A stretch of DNA of 64,000 bases from Oligoflexus sp. (GCA_014377445.1 JACMPP010000020.1:16988-80987); one strand, 5' to 3'. Numbered from the stretch's first letter, positions 26,522 to 36,291 are shown. A program made the numbers and translations. Notes: generated from the sequence alone by a model not told the origin.

Positions 26522-27307
26522 CTAAATAGCTTCCGCAACCGTCAATTGACGGATGAAGTGCCGAAGTTTTTGCTGTTGTGCATCGCCGACGTCAGCGAAT
26601 TCAAAGCCGAGCCGATATTCGAGCTGAAAGCGTTCGCCCACAAACTCGTCTTCGATTCGATTCTTAATTTTGCGACGCCAGCGGATAATGCCATCCATGC
26701 GAATCGGAGCTGTCATCGGCAGATGGAGGGAACATTCCATCGGTTCCGTATGGGTTTCGGAAGCATTGATTAGTGAAGGAAAGCGGGTTACGAGACAAAC
26801 GCCGCCAAGGCTTATGTCAGCGATCGATACCCAGTTCGAGATGCCACCGTAAGAACTAAAGTAAGGCGGACTCGAAGGATCGGTCTGTTGGGCTTTCCAA
26901 AAGCTAAAGCTCATAAAAGCCATAAGGTTCTGTGTGACACGAAAGCGCGAATTGGTCCGACGTTCGGTACTGAGCAATGACCGGGGCATTGCGCAGATGA
27001 TACCGCCGGCAGCTTTCTCAAGGACCGTGGTCTGGAAGGTGATCTGCGAAGGCATGCCCAGGACTTCAACTTTGATCGGCATGCCCAGGTCAAGTTTGCT
27101 GAGACCGACTTCGGACATTTTGCCGATGAGAATCGCGGAATTCTGCTTGAATTTGCCTAATTTAATAAAGGCACCGCGGATAGTGACTTTGCCACTATCC
27201 CGATGCCGCAAGAGAATTTGCATATTTCCGTCGCACATCCGTGCAACCAGACGAGATATACTGTCAGGGTTGGAGATCTTGGAGCTGGCTCCCAGGTCTT
27301 GACTCAT
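26522..27307 (-). CDS. PilZ-domain (cyclic-di-GMP-binding) protein
   Basis: 261 residues from the ATG at 27307 (AGGGG 7 nt upstream; an in-frame ATG lies two codons earlier). The N-terminal half is a YcgR-N-like beta domain (IRGAFIKLGKFKQN...). The PilZ domain starts at about residue 115 with ERRTNSRFRV (compare RxxxR) and DISLGGV (compare D/NxSxxG), both needed for c-di-GMP binding. Its 5' end overlaps the O-antigen-ligase gene by 44 bp, which suggests translation linked to it. Role may be c-di-GMP control of surface or motility; no flagellar gene is present here. Confidence 0.85.
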   Translation of the reverse strand: MSQDLGASSKISNPDSISRLVARMCDGNMQILLRHRDSGKVTIRGAFIKLGKFKQNSAILIGKMSEVGLSKLDLGMPIKVEVLGMPSQITFQTTVLEKAAGGIICAMPRSLLSTERRTNSRFRVTQNLMAFMSFSFWKAQQTDPSSPPYFSSYGGISNWVSIADISLGGVCLVTRFPSLINASETHTEPMECSLHLPMTAPIRMDGIIRWRRKIKNRIEDEFVGERFQLEYRLGFEFADVGDAQQQKLRHFIRQLTVAEAI

Positions 27308-28631
27308 TTTCATTCCCCTGAACTATCAACCAACTCAAACTCAGGCCGATACAGATCCAAAGCGCGTATAGATACTCGGTGTCCCGCAAGTGGTTTTGCA
27401 CGAGGCCACCGCCGAGCGTCGCCAGAAAGATGAGAGGAATTGCGCGATGATGATGTTTTTTATTCACCACAAATGCCAAGCGTCCCACAGCAGCTAATAA
27501 CAAGGCCAAACCCATCTCTAGAAGCAGCCCGCCGTCAGCGAGTGTCTGGAGGTAAATATTGTGGGCATTATACTTTCTCTCTAAACTAGTGTATCCGGCC
27601 TGCAAATAGGTGTCCAGTAGACGGCCGTCGTAGCTCAGGAGGCCGGTTCCAAGCCAAGGGCTCTGCAAAAAGAGCTGCCAATTGATCTTCCAAAAAATAA
27701 CCCGATCAAAGCGCTGTTCTAAAGCCACGTTGGAGTCAAAGAACTCGCCCCAGCGGCCGAGCGACTCATGGGGAACGAAAAACACGATTCCGATGATAGC
27801 CACGAGACCAAACCCAAGGCCGCCATACAAAAATTTACGAAGTTTGGGCAAATCCCAAGCCGAGGCCGCCACCATAAGAAAAATAGTGAGCGCGATGGGG
27901 AAGCGAGAGTCCGTCAGGAGCAGGAGGAAGAGGAGAAGGAGGGTCTGGGCGAACCAGATACGGGACGACTTAAGCTCACCCCTCTTTTGCAGCCAGAGGG
28001 CATGGGCAAAAGTCGTGAGGGACACGAGCATCAGATTGAAGGAAAAAGTCAGAGGGTGATCCATCCAGCCGGACACGCGATAGACGCCATAGGCCAGTCG
28101 ATTCTCGCCGAGTTTCGCGTGGATTCCATGCACCCAGTCTATTCCCAAATAGCGCTGCAAGACGCTGTAGAGGATCAAAATTAAGGTGTAGAGGAGGAAG
28201 ATGCGTGGGTTGAGAAAGGATTCTCTTCGCTTCATTTGCGCAAAAAGCATCGAGGCGATGACGATCGTCCCCCAGACGCCCTGCTTGCCAATCAATTTCA
28301 AATAGGGCTTCATTTGCCCTAGATCCATGGCGAGAGCACTTTGCAAAACAGACGCAAGGAGCAGAAGACCCCAAACTATAAATAGAGTTTTGAGAAGTTT
28401 AATGAAAGACTCAGGGACGCCCTCGGACCAGCGAATATACCGCCAACTCCTTGGAATGAGGAAGCTAAGTCCCAGGAGTCCGCCGACTAGGGATTGAGCG
28501 GCGGTCGGCAAAAGAAGGGCAAAGATCACGAGGTAGAGGAGAACGGACTCCCATTTACTCGCTTTCTTGTCTATGATTTGGTTTTCTACCCTTACGGAAG
28601 GTGACACGCCTATATGAACCGACTTGGTCAT
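27264..28631 (-). CDS. O-antigen ligase family membrane protein (WaaL/WzyC type)
   Basis: 455 residues with about ten hydrophobic membrane segments and one large periplasmic loop (about 215-375) that contains the Wzy_C-type motif region SPWLGTGLLSYDG and the NAHNIYLQTLADGGLL block. Proteins of this type ligate O-antigen or polymerise glycans in the inner membrane. The start at 28631 overlaps the divergent 28614 gene by 18 bp, so either start may be slightly further downstream. It is the first gene of the block ending with the CpaF-like ATPase. Confidence 0.83.
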   Translation of the reverse strand: MTKSVHIGVSPSVRVENQIIDKKASKWESVLLYLVIFALLLPTAAQSLVGGLLGLSFLIPRSWRYIRWSEGVPESFIKLLKTLFIVWGLLLLASVLQSALAMDLGQMKPYLKLIGKQGVWGTIVIASMLFAQMKRRESFLNPRIFLLYTLILILYSVLQRYLGIDWVHGIHAKLGENRLAYGVYRVSGWMDHPLTFSFNLMLVSLTTFAHALWLQKRGELKSSRIWFAQTLLLLFLLLLTDSRFPIALTIFLMVAASAWDLPKLRKFLYGGLGFGLVAIIGIVFFVPHESLGRWGEFFDSNVALEQRFDRVIFWKINWQLFLQSPWLGTGLLSYDGRLLDTYLQAGYTSLERKYNAHNIYLQTLADGGLLLEMGLALLLAAVGRLAFVVNKKHHHRAIPLIFLATLGGGLVQNHLRDTEYLYALWICIGLSLSWLIVQGNENESRPGSQLQDLQP

Positions 28632-29201
28632 CCCATCATCTCCACAATCATATTCGTCTTTCTGGCTTTAAACTCGGGCCGTCTCGCAGCACAAGAGCTA
28701 GATGCGCAAGAAACGATACCCAAAGCCTATGCAAAAGACTATGTGTTCTTAACGATGCCCTATGAACAACCCTACGGCAAAAGTCGTTCGTTTTATCGTG
28801 CTGAAACCGTGGGGCTTGGACTCCGTTATGCCCACCGTTTGGATTCAGAATGGATTGTGGGTCTGAAATTTGAGCGAAAACCGTTGATTCGCAAGAATGA
28901 TCGCCCGCTCAATCTTCTTGTCCTTTCAAATCAAACACAGGCGGTTTTTCGCCTCTATCATCCCTTTTACGTCCTGGCCGGAACCGAGATTTCCTACATT
29001 TTACCCGCACAGAAATCCTCACCGCCTTTCGTCAAGGACCCGGATTTGAATGCTGAAATTGGAGTGGGATTGAATGCATCGCTCTGGTGGCTTCTGGCCC
29101 GCAAAGGGATTGTGGAGCTTCATTTCAGCCGCTGGAAAGGCACGAAGACCAACGATCTCCAGGGCCTGGAAACTTCATTCGGTTATGGTATTGGATTTTG
29201 A
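28614..29201 (+). CDS. Exported hypothetical protein, likely outer-membrane barrel
   Basis: 195 residues. Signal peptide (about 1-26, SGRLAAQ). The mature part has alternating polar/hydrophobic strands (LGLRYAHRLDSEWIVGLKFER, NAEIGVGLNASLWWLL, VELHFSRWKG) and ends in Phe (YGIGF), the pattern of a small outer-membrane beta barrel. I do not recognise the family. It is divergent from the O-antigen-ligase gene with overlapping 5' ends and convergent with the next gene. Confidence 0.6.
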   Translation: MNRLGHPIISTIIFVFLALNSGRLAAQELDAQETIPKAYAKDYVFLTMPYEQPYGKSRSFYRAETVGLGLRYAHRLDSEWIVGLKFERKPLIRKNDRPLNLLVLSNQTQAVFRLYHPFYVLAGTEISYILPAQKSSPPFVKDPDLNAEIGVGLNASLWWLLARKGIVELHFSRWKGTKTNDLQGLETSFGYGIGF

Positions 29202-29234
29202 TTTCGTCCCTGGATTCGGTCGTGACTGATACGA

Positions 29235-30212
29235 TCACCAGCTACAGCGAGCCAGTCTGAGTTCGGCTTCCCAACCAAAGTTGGGACTGGCCCAGAGGCG
29301 ATGAACGCCGTACTGCGGACCATTCACTGAGGTTGGTCGCATCTTCATCATCGACGTTCCACTCGAGAAAATAATGGAATCATTGTGCACGAGAATGCGT
29401 TCGGAGTGTGAGGCTCCCTGCCCATTATTGATCGAAGAAAACAGATCATTTTGTGTGCTCGTGGTAAGACAGTCGGAAGCCGCCTCACAAAACCCGGTCG
29501 TCGTATCCTTCAAATTGAATTCCGTCACAAACTCGGAATAGCCTCGCCAGATAGAACTTCCCGGAATATGCCCGGAGACGATCAGACGTTGCGGACAGAT
29601 TCCCGTCATCTTGAGTAGACCACGAAGCTCGCTGCGCACGAAGCCATACCAGGCGTCGGCGCGTTGGGTCGCTTCCGGCATCTGCAGATTGACGAGGAGT
29701 ATCGGCCGTTGATCGAGCTCGAGCAATGAGTAGCTCATCGCCCCATCTACGCCTATAGGCCAGACTGCTTTGACGTTGATATCACGCGACATCAGCTTGA
29801 TCGGGAGACCAACGGCGGCTGTGTTGTATTGCATCTCCTGGGTATCACGATAGGCCTGGACCAGAGAGGCGTCCCACTCATAGCCCTCAAGAGCGCCGGC
29901 GCTGAGGATATTCATGTCCGATTCGCTCGGACTGTCTCTCCGCGTCAAGGCCTCTTGAAATACGACGATATCAGGACGGGAGACGCGCAGCTGTTCATCT
30001 ATGAGTTCAAGGCGCTCACGACGAAAAAGCCAATCCCCCTTCCAGTTCTTGGCGGAAAGTGAGGATTGGTTTCTTTGATTGAAGAGATTGAGATTGAGGA
30101 TGGAGAAACTCCGCTCGTCAAACTCCTTCTGGCTCTGGCCACCAAACAGAGCGCAGGACGTCTGGATTAGACCAAAAAACAACAGAGGAGCAAGGACGCG
30201 CGGAAGGTGCAT
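29235..30212 (-). CDS. Endonuclease/exonuclease/phosphatase-fold lipoprotein with altered active site
   Basis: 325 residues. N-terminal signal with a weak lipobox (QTSC near residue 20). The EEP fold is recognisable from ILNLNLFNQRN, the metal-site Glu in DIVVFQEAL and LLVNLQMPEATQRA. However the usual GDFN motif is replaced by VSGHIPGSS and the terminal DH motif by GVHRLW, so two metal- or substrate-binding acids appear missing. It may be a binding protein rather than an active nuclease or phosphatase. It starts one base from the acyl-CoA dehydrogenase stop, so they share a transcript. Confidence 0.7.
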   Translation of the reverse strand: MHLPRVLAPLLFFGLIQTSCALFGGQSQKEFDERSFSILNLNLFNQRNQSSLSAKNWKGDWLFRRERLELIDEQLRVSRPDIVVFQEALTRRDSPSESDMNILSAGALEGYEWDASLVQAYRDTQEMQYNTAAVGLPIKLMSRDINVKAVWPIGVDGAMSYSLLELDQRPILLVNLQMPEATQRADAWYGFVRSELRGLLKMTGICPQRLIVSGHIPGSSIWRGYSEFVTEFNLKDTTTGFCEAASDCLTTSTQNDLFSSINNGQGASHSERILVHNDSIIFSSGTSMMKMRPTSVNGPQYGVHRLWASPNFGWEAELRLARCSW

Positions 30213-30213
30213 A

Positions 30214-31374
30214 TTAACAGCCTAAATAGCGTGAGATGACCAGTCGCTGGATTTCACTTGTGCCTTCGCCGATTCGCAACAAGGCTGCATCACGGTAGAA
30301 GCGTTCGATCGGATATTCTTTCATCAAACCGTAGCCGCCGAAAGTCTGTTGACCCTCACGCGCGCAGTATTCAGCAACTTCCGAGCAGTAGAGCTTGGCC
30401 ATCGCCGCCTGCTTTTGGAAAGCGAGACCCTTCTGTTTCAACCAGGCTGCCTTGTAAAGCAGGGTTTCCGCAGCTTCGATGCGAGTCGCCATCTCGGCAA
30501 GCTTGAACGCCACAGCCTGGTGCTTGGAGATCGTGACGCCGAAGGTTTTGCGTTCCTTCGCGTATTTCAGAGTCATCTCCAGCGCGCCTTTGGCGAGGCC
30601 GAGACCCATCGCTCCGATACTGAGACGGCCGTTGTCGAGCGTCTCCATCATGATCTTAAAGCCCTGGCCTTTTGCACCGAGCAACGCCGAGTTCGGCACC
30701 TTGACCTTGTCAAAGTAAAGCTCGCCTGTATTCGAAGCACGCCACATCATTTTACCATGCATCACCTTGCGTGTCAGGCCTTCCGCATCGACTGGCACGA
30801 TAAAGCAGGAAAGCTCATTCTTACCATTCGGGAGCTTGCCTGTGATCGCCTGCACGGTGATGCCTTTGGTGAGGCTGGACGCACTGTTGGTGATCCAAAT
30901 CTTCGACCCGCTGATCGACCACTCGTCACGAGCCTCGTCATAGGTGGCCCGCGTAAGGCTCGCCTGCGCATCGCTGCCGGCTTCCGCTTCGGTCAGACCG
31001 AAGGCCCAGAGAGCTTCTCCGGTACAGAGTTGCGGCAAATATTTCTTCTTCTGTTCTTCGGTGCCGTAGTAGTAGAGCGGTCCAACCCCAAGGCTGTTGT
31101 GAGCGGCGATTGTCGCAGCTTGCGAACCGTCGACGCGCGCGATTTCCTCAACTGCGATGACATAGGAAATATAATCCATCGCCTGACCTTGATATTTCTC
31201 GGGAACAAAAGTTCCGAAGAGGCCGAGCTCACCCATTTGTTTGGTGAGACGTTCGGAGAATTCTTCTTTTTCATCCAATTCATGCGCAAGCGGGGCGATT
31301 TCTTTGTCAGCAAAACTACGCAGACTCTGGCGAAGCATCGTGATTTCTTCGCTCTCTTGAAAACTATAGGACAT
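30214..31374 (-). CDS. Acyl-CoA dehydrogenase
   Basis: FAD enzyme that introduces the alpha,beta double bond in acyl-CoA. 386 residues, standard length. Seen: FAD/substrate signature ALTEAEAGSDA-like WAFGLTEAEAGSDAQ, ITNSASS, and C-terminal GEGTSEIQRLVISRYLG whose first Glu is the catalytic base of the SCAD/MCAD type. Different from the second copy at 45352-46512, so they probably have different chain-length ranges. Fourth gene in the panC-plsB-rsgA operon, 50 bp after rsgA. Confidence 0.95.
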   Translation of the reverse strand: MSYSFQESEEITMLRQSLRSFADKEIAPLAHELDEKEEFSERLTKQMGELGLFGTFVPEKYQGQAMDYISYVIAVEEIARVDGSQAATIAAHNSLGVGPLYYYGTEEQKKKYLPQLCTGEALWAFGLTEAEAGSDAQASLTRATYDEARDEWSISGSKIWITNSASSLTKGITVQAITGKLPNGKNELSCFIVPVDAEGLTRKVMHGKMMWRASNTGELYFDKVKVPNSALLGAKGQGFKIMMETLDNGRLSIGAMGLGLAKGALEMTLKYAKERKTFGVTISKHQAVAFKLAEMATRIEAAETLLYKAAWLKQKGLAFQKQAAMAKLYCSEVAEYCAREGQQTFGGYGLMKEYPIERFYRDAALLRIGEGTSEIQRLVISRYLGC

Positions 31375-31424
31375 GTTGATTCCTCTCTTCGAATAACTTT
31401 AAACTGAAAATATAGGAGCGATTC

Positions 31425-32660
31425 TTAGTCGTCTGACTCAACTTCAATGTCGATTTCAAGATCACCCCGGCCGCCTTCGCGTCCGCTGGTTTCCCTTGAG
31501 TCGTCGCGGGTTCGGCCTTCGCGGCCACTCACACCCGACAGAATACCTTTGTAGGAATTGTAGCGACGCTCGGAAATCGTTCCATCCGCGACCGCTTGAA
31601 TAACCGCACATCCAGGCTCATCCACATGGCGACATTCCCGAAACTTACACTTATTCACAAGCACACGCATTTCAAGAAAGCCGTAGCTTAATTCGACCGG
31701 GCCACGTTCTCTCAAAACAAAACTTCGAATACCCGGCGTATCGATTACGTAGCCCCCACGTCCGAGCTTGATCATGCTCGCATAACTCGTGGTATGGCGG
31801 CCTTTGTAGTTGATATTCGAATTCTCTTCGACTTCCTGTTCGATCTCGGGCCGGAAGAGGTTGATCAGCGAGGACTTCCCGACTCCGGAGTGACCGCTGA
31901 GAATGGTGGTCTTATGGTCCATCATGCTGTGGATTTCGCGGATGACAGGATCTTCAAAGGTTTGATTCTCAACCTGCAGACTAAAGACGGTATAGCCGAG
32001 ATTCCGGAAGTAGGCGATTTCAGTCTCGCACTTTTGCCGAAACTCTTGGGACTCATTCGCCAACAAATCCTCTTTATTGATAACGATGATGGCTTCGATC
32101 TCCTGCTCTGCGGCAAGAACCAGATATCGATCGATTAAACCCCATTTTACACCGGGGTTCGCGTAGCTGCCGACCACTAGGAGCTGGTCCATGTTTGAAG
32201 CCAAGACATGCTCTCGCTCCATGACCATGGGGTCACGGCGCGCGATGCGACTGCGTCTCGGCGCAAGATGTTCGATCACGCAGCAGGGCAGATCAGTGGT
32301 GATCTTCACATCCCGATCATCGGTTGGGCGACAGAGAACAATGTCGCCGACGACGATATTATTCCTTTCGCCCCGACGGCTCTGAAGGTGGCGCCTCGCG
32401 ACCGTTGCCAACCACACATCGCGCGTATCGATGTCGCCTTCGATGGGCTCGGGCGAAATAAACGCATAGCGCTTATGCACCTCGACAATGCGCGCGGCGA
32501 ACCATCCCTCACCGGCCTTCGCCCATAAGTCCTTACCGAGTTCAAACTGCGTTTCATCCCGGTTATGTTTCTTCAGCTTGTCTTTGGACCGCCGAATTTT
32601 ATCGACCTTGGCAAGGTGCTCGGCATCCTCATCCCCGCGTCGGTATTTCCACTTCGTCAT
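31425..32660 (-). CDS. rsgA: Ribosome small subunit-dependent GTPase A
   Basis: Circularly permuted GTPase that assists late 30S assembly. From the ATG at 32660 (protein starting MTKWKYRRG) it has about 411 residues; an upstream start would read far into plsB. Order: OB domain (about 50-120), then permuted GTPase motifs G4 INKED, G1 GHSGVGKSS, G3 DTPGIR, and the C-terminal zinc finger CKFRECRHVDEPGC. The N-terminal basic RRSKDKLKKHNR tail is typical. It overlaps the plsB end by 32 bp, so translation is linked. The C-terminus is a charged tail of Arg, Glu, Gly and Asp. Confidence 0.93.
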   Translation of the reverse strand: MTKWKYRRGDEDAEHLAKVDKIRRSKDKLKKHNRDETQFELGKDLWAKAGEGWFAARIVEVHKRYAFISPEPIEGDIDTRDVWLATVARRHLQSRRGERNNIVVGDIVLCRPTDDRDVKITTDLPCCVIEHLAPRRSRIARRDPMVMEREHVLASNMDQLLVVGSYANPGVKWGLIDRYLVLAAEQEIEAIIVINKEDLLANESQEFRQKCETEIAYFRNLGYTVFSLQVENQTFEDPVIREIHSMMDHKTTILSGHSGVGKSSLINLFRPEIEQEVEENSNINYKGRHTTSYASMIKLGRGGYVIDTPGIRSFVLRERGPVELSYGFLEMRVLVNKCKFRECRHVDEPGCAVIQAVADGTISERRYNSYKGILSGVSGREGRTRDDSRETSGREGGRGDLEIDIEVESDD

Positions 32661-35127
32661 GAGCTGGTTTATCCTGTGTGGTCGTCTTGAAAATACGCTC
32701 AACACTTCGCAAGGCATCCGACGACAGCAAACTCTTCGAGTACTGGGCCAGCGACGATACGCGGGGGTCCACACTCAAAGATTTTTCGTCGACCGTGATC
32801 AACAAGCCTTTTTTCTTCAGAAGCTGAATATGTTTTTGAATGAACGTTTTTTCAGAAATTTCGGGATTGTTTAGACCGTTGAGTATCGCAAAACGCTGAG
32901 CCATGCGCTCGCATTGCAAGAGAAATTCTTCACCGTTGACCAGGCCGCGTTCCGCATGCTTCGCCAGGAGCACAGCCGTAATGATGAAGCGGTCAAAGGT
33001 CACGCCCATTACCTGGGAGAGAATATCGAGCACCGCAGATTCATCCGACTGGGGAGATGGACGACGGTAAGCGTAGTCGCCGACTTTTCGAAGAAGCCCC
33101 ATTTCCGCCAGGACTTCTGCGTACTGTAGAACCACCGTCTCAACTTCGCTTTCTTTCCAGCGTGAAATGCTGTCCTCCGAGAGGACGGCATAGATCTCCG
33201 CACAACCCTTGGCCAGACTCGCGGCATACATCTCTTCCTGTTGATGGAAGAAGCGTGCGATGAGAGCCGGGAGGATATAGATATGTGCGATGTTGTTGCG
33301 ATAGTAAGAGATCAGGGCGCCGTCGATGTCATTGACGAAGGCCACGTCACCGGCCGCATGCTTATAGATCGAGATCGATCCCAATTTTTGAGCCGATTCT
33401 AGAATCTCGGCAAAGTTTTCTTTTACGAGTTTGACATAAGGGTGGTAGGGCATCTTCTTGTGCAGCTCGACCATTTTTTCGATAAAGACCTGAAGCTCTT
33501 CCAAAGGCAAAGCCTTATGATTGGCAGCGAGGAGACCGAGGCCCACGAGGGACACCGGTGTGAGGACTGCAGCCTCATTCATATGCTTGGAGACCTGCTG
33601 GGAAAGATCATTGACGACCGGGCTCAACCACTCGGGCTTGCCTTCCCCCAAAGATCGCCAATCGGGCTGTAGCTGATCGAGGTACTTGTCGAGGATAATC
33701 GGCTCGCCATAGGAGAGATAAGCCTTGCCGTAGTATGCCTGAAGGAGTTTCCGCGCGCCCAGAAGTTGGAAGATCGATTCCTTCTTCTTCGCGCCGCCGC
33801 TCAACTCCTCGATGTAGCTCTTCACTTCCATGACTTTGTCATAACCGATGTAAACAGGAACGATCGCGACGGGCCGCTCCGAGTTTCGCAAAAAGCTTTT
33901 GACGACCATGGCTAGCATACCCGTTTTGAGAGGCAGAGGACGGCCGGTACGGCTTCGTCCACCTTCCGGGAAGAATGTCAGAGGGTAACCATGGGTGAGG
34001 AGATAGGCGATGTATTCCTCAACGACAGCGGTGTAGATTCGGTTTCCACGGAAGGAGCGGCGAATAAAAAATCCACCAGCACGGCGAATGAACCAACCGG
34101 CCGGGAAAAAGTTGAGGTTGATACCAGCCGCAGTATGGGGGCATGGCAAACCACTGGAGTAAACCGTGTAGTTGACCAGGAGATAGTCCAGGTGACTTCT
34201 ATGTGTGGGCATATAAACGATTTCGTAATCGCCGGCTGCCAGTTGCATAGGAATTTCGGGGTTGGAGATTTCAACACCGGAAAAAAGCTTGTTCCAGAGT
34301 TTGCCCAGGACGATCTGAAAAGTCCGGATCATGGAGTACGTCTGGTCAGAAGACAGTTCGCGAGCGAAGCGAATCGCGGCTGCATCGAGGTCACGAAGCT
34401 TTTGTTCGTTCCCCTTGGCCTCTTTTTCAATCTCCATCCTCACCTGCTTGCTGCTGGAGATTCGGGAGATCACCTGTTCGCGCACGTAGAGCTTTTGCCC
34501 TAGAACCGTGTTGCGCACGCGACGGAAGTGGATGCGCAGGATGCGACGAATCTTGCGTGCGGATAGCTCATGATTTACGGCCGAGGCCGCCTCGATTGTG
34601 AAGGGTTTGCCGAAATGAACGTTGTTGTTGCGACCCTGGGCCACGACGATGAAAAACTTTTGGAGCCAGCCGGCGTCTTCATCATCATTAAAAATCAGTT
34701 TGAAGATAGATGGCTCGGTGTTTCCAGGATCTTTTCCCCAGAAAGGGGACACGGGTATGATTTGGGCTTTCATGCCAGTCTTCTCGTTCGCCTGTTGAAC
34801 GACGTGAAGAAGCACATGACTCGGCTTTAACTTACGAATTCTCTTAATCGGGCCCGTCTTCTCGAGGAAAAGACAAATCGCCCGACGTTTCCGCGTGAAG
34901 TCCAGACCAAGATCCGGCTCGGGCAGACCATAGCGACGACACACCATAAGAAGAACGAGGTAATCGATAATCGAGCGCTTCGGCAGCACGTAAATGACTG
35001 GACTTTGATTCAACTCCAGAAATTCCGGGAGATTCTCGGGATGAACCGTGGTCTGCACCCAAAGGAGCACAGGCCTTAAAATATAGGATAATAACGCGTG
35101 ACCCACACGAATCAGAAACTTCATCAT
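32629..35127 (-). CDS. plsB: Glycerol-3-phosphate 1-O-acyltransferase
   Basis: Inner-membrane enzyme that starts phospholipid synthesis by acylating glycerol-3-phosphate. 832 residues, close to E. coli PlsB (807). Acyltransferase motifs: block I HRSHLD, block II FIRRSFRGNRIY, block III FPEGGRSRTGRPLPLKTGML, block IV region VAIVPVYIGYDKVME. Long C-terminal region matches PlsB rather than the short PlsC. Its ATG overlaps the panC stop (35124-35127) and its end overlaps rsgA. Confidence 0.95.
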   Translation of the reverse strand: MMKFLIRVGHALLSYILRPVLLWVQTTVHPENLPEFLELNQSPVIYVLPKRSIIDYLVLLMVCRRYGLPEPDLGLDFTRKRRAICLFLEKTGPIKRIRKLKPSHVLLHVVQQANEKTGMKAQIIPVSPFWGKDPGNTEPSIFKLIFNDDEDAGWLQKFFIVVAQGRNNNVHFGKPFTIEAASAVNHELSARKIRRILRIHFRRVRNTVLGQKLYVREQVISRISSSKQVRMEIEKEAKGNEQKLRDLDAAAIRFARELSSDQTYSMIRTFQIVLGKLWNKLFSGVEISNPEIPMQLAAGDYEIVYMPTHRSHLDYLLVNYTVYSSGLPCPHTAAGINLNFFPAGWFIRRAGGFFIRRSFRGNRIYTAVVEEYIAYLLTHGYPLTFFPEGGRSRTGRPLPLKTGMLAMVVKSFLRNSERPVAIVPVYIGYDKVMEVKSYIEELSGGAKKKESIFQLLGARKLLQAYYGKAYLSYGEPIILDKYLDQLQPDWRSLGEGKPEWLSPVVNDLSQQVSKHMNEAAVLTPVSLVGLGLLAANHKALPLEELQVFIEKMVELHKKMPYHPYVKLVKENFAEILESAQKLGSISIYKHAAGDVAFVNDIDGALISYYRNNIAHIYILPALIARFFHQQEEMYAASLAKGCAEIYAVLSEDSISRWKESEVETVVLQYAEVLAEMGLLRKVGDYAYRRPSPQSDESAVLDILSQVMGVTFDRFIITAVLLAKHAERGLVNGEEFLLQCERMAQRFAILNGLNNPEISEKTFIQKHIQLLKKKGLLITVDEKSLSVDPRVSSLAQYSKSLLSSDALRSVERIFKTTTQDKPAHDEVEIPTRG

Positions 35128-35987
35128 TGTGCACCGAACTCCAGATTGTCGATAAGACGAACGCTTCCAAGATGGGCGGCCACGAGTGCCACGGCGGGTT
35201 TATCCACGCCTCCATCACCCTCAAACGCGGCGAGACGGTCTTGGGTCCTGATGTCGATAGAGTCGAGTCGAAATTCCTGGACCTGGGCGAGCTCTTCTTT
35301 AAAGAGATCCGTGAGCTTGATGAAATCCCTTTCACCCGCTTTATAAGCTTCCGCGATCAGGCTGAGACCCTGATAAATCTTTGGTGCCAATTGTCTCTCG
35401 GCTGGAGTGAGGCGGAGGTTGCGACTGCTCATCGCGAGGCCATCCTCTTCCCGCATCGTGTCGCAGCCGACGATCTCGATAGGAAAGCTGAGGTCTCTCA
35501 CCATATTCGAAATAACTTTGAGCTGTTGATAATCCTTTTTGCCGAAGAAAGCGCAATCGGGCTGAACCAGATTGAAGAGCTTGGATACAACCGTGAGCAC
35601 ACCATCGAAGTGTCCCGGCCGCGAACGCCCGTCGAGTATGTTGTTGATGGCGTTATTGCTCACAAAGGTTTGGAAGCCCTCGGGATAAATGTCGGCGGCG
35701 ATCGGTGCAAAAAGCGCATCGACGCCAGCGGCCTCAAGCTTGGCGATATCCTGCGCAAGCATGCGTGGATAATTCCCAAAATCCTCTTTCGGACCAAACT
35801 GCATGGGATTGACGAAGATACTCACAACCACGCGATCAGCTTGCTTTCGAGCAGCTTCGACCAGCGAGATGTGACCCATATGTAGAGCGCCCATAGTTGG
35901 GACAAAAGCTATTTTTTTGCGTTCAAGTCGCCATTCTAAGATCTGCGCACGCAAATCCATAGGAGCGATAATCGTGCTAAGCGGCAC
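35124..35987 (-). CDS. panC: Pantothenate synthetase
   Basis: ATP-dependent condensation of pantoate with beta-alanine, on the way to coenzyme A, which fits with the acyl-CoA enzymes in the same operon. 287 residues. Motifs: PTMGALHMGHISLV (nucleotide site), VSIFVNPMQFGPKEDF, FGKKDYQQLKVI, DGLAMSSRN. The GTG at 35987 is chosen: GAGG lies 5 nt before it and the full N-terminal strand is then present. The ATG at 35960 would lose it. First gene of the panC-plsB-rsgA-acyl-CoA dehydrogenase block. Confidence 0.95.
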   Translation of the reverse strand: MPLSTIIAPMDLRAQILEWRLERKKIAFVPTMGALHMGHISLVEAARKQADRVVVSIFVNPMQFGPKEDFGNYPRMLAQDIAKLEAAGVDALFAPIAADIYPEGFQTFVSNNAINNILDGRSRPGHFDGVLTVVSKLFNLVQPDCAFFGKKDYQQLKVISNMVRDLSFPIEIVGCDTMREEDGLAMSSRNLRLTPAERQLAPKIYQGLSLIAEAYKAGERDFIKLTDLFKEELAQVQEFRLDSIDIRTQDRLAAFEGDGGVDKPAVALVAAHLGSVRLIDNLEFGAQ

Positions 35988-36143
35988 AGCGACCTCATTA
36001 CGTCAAAGTAGATAGATCTTTTCTGACCCAAGGACTCGCTAGTATTACACGTTCTGAGATAAGAGAGCAAACGATGGTAGATAGGGGATATGAAGAGGGA
36101 ACTGCCTGGGAAAAACAAGGAATGGGAGGTAAGGAGTCATCTA

Positions 36144-36291
36144 AATTGCCCTCATGGCAATTCGGCTCTTCCTGAGCCTTGCGCTTGATTCTCTATGAGA
36201 ATCTAATCTGCCCCGTAGGAACCAAACCGGTTCCGCCCTACTAGTCCTATGAAGAATCAATCTCCATACCAATCTCTTCGGTAAGAATTGG
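36144..36291. ncRNA. Candidate structured RNA: array of five hairpins
   Basis: Stems: AATTGCC/GGCAATT (36144-36162); GGCTC/GAGCC (36164-36178); GATTCTC/GAGAATC with 3-nt loop (36187-36203); GGAACC/GGTTCC (36218-36234), flanked by GTAG/CTAC; CCAAT-C-TCTT, CGGT loop, AAGA-ATTGG (36269-36291, 9 bp with one bulge). The stems are close together and mostly perfect. Strand, promoter and family are unknown; I could not match it to tmRNA, 6S, SRP or RNase P RNA. Confidence 0.4.
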
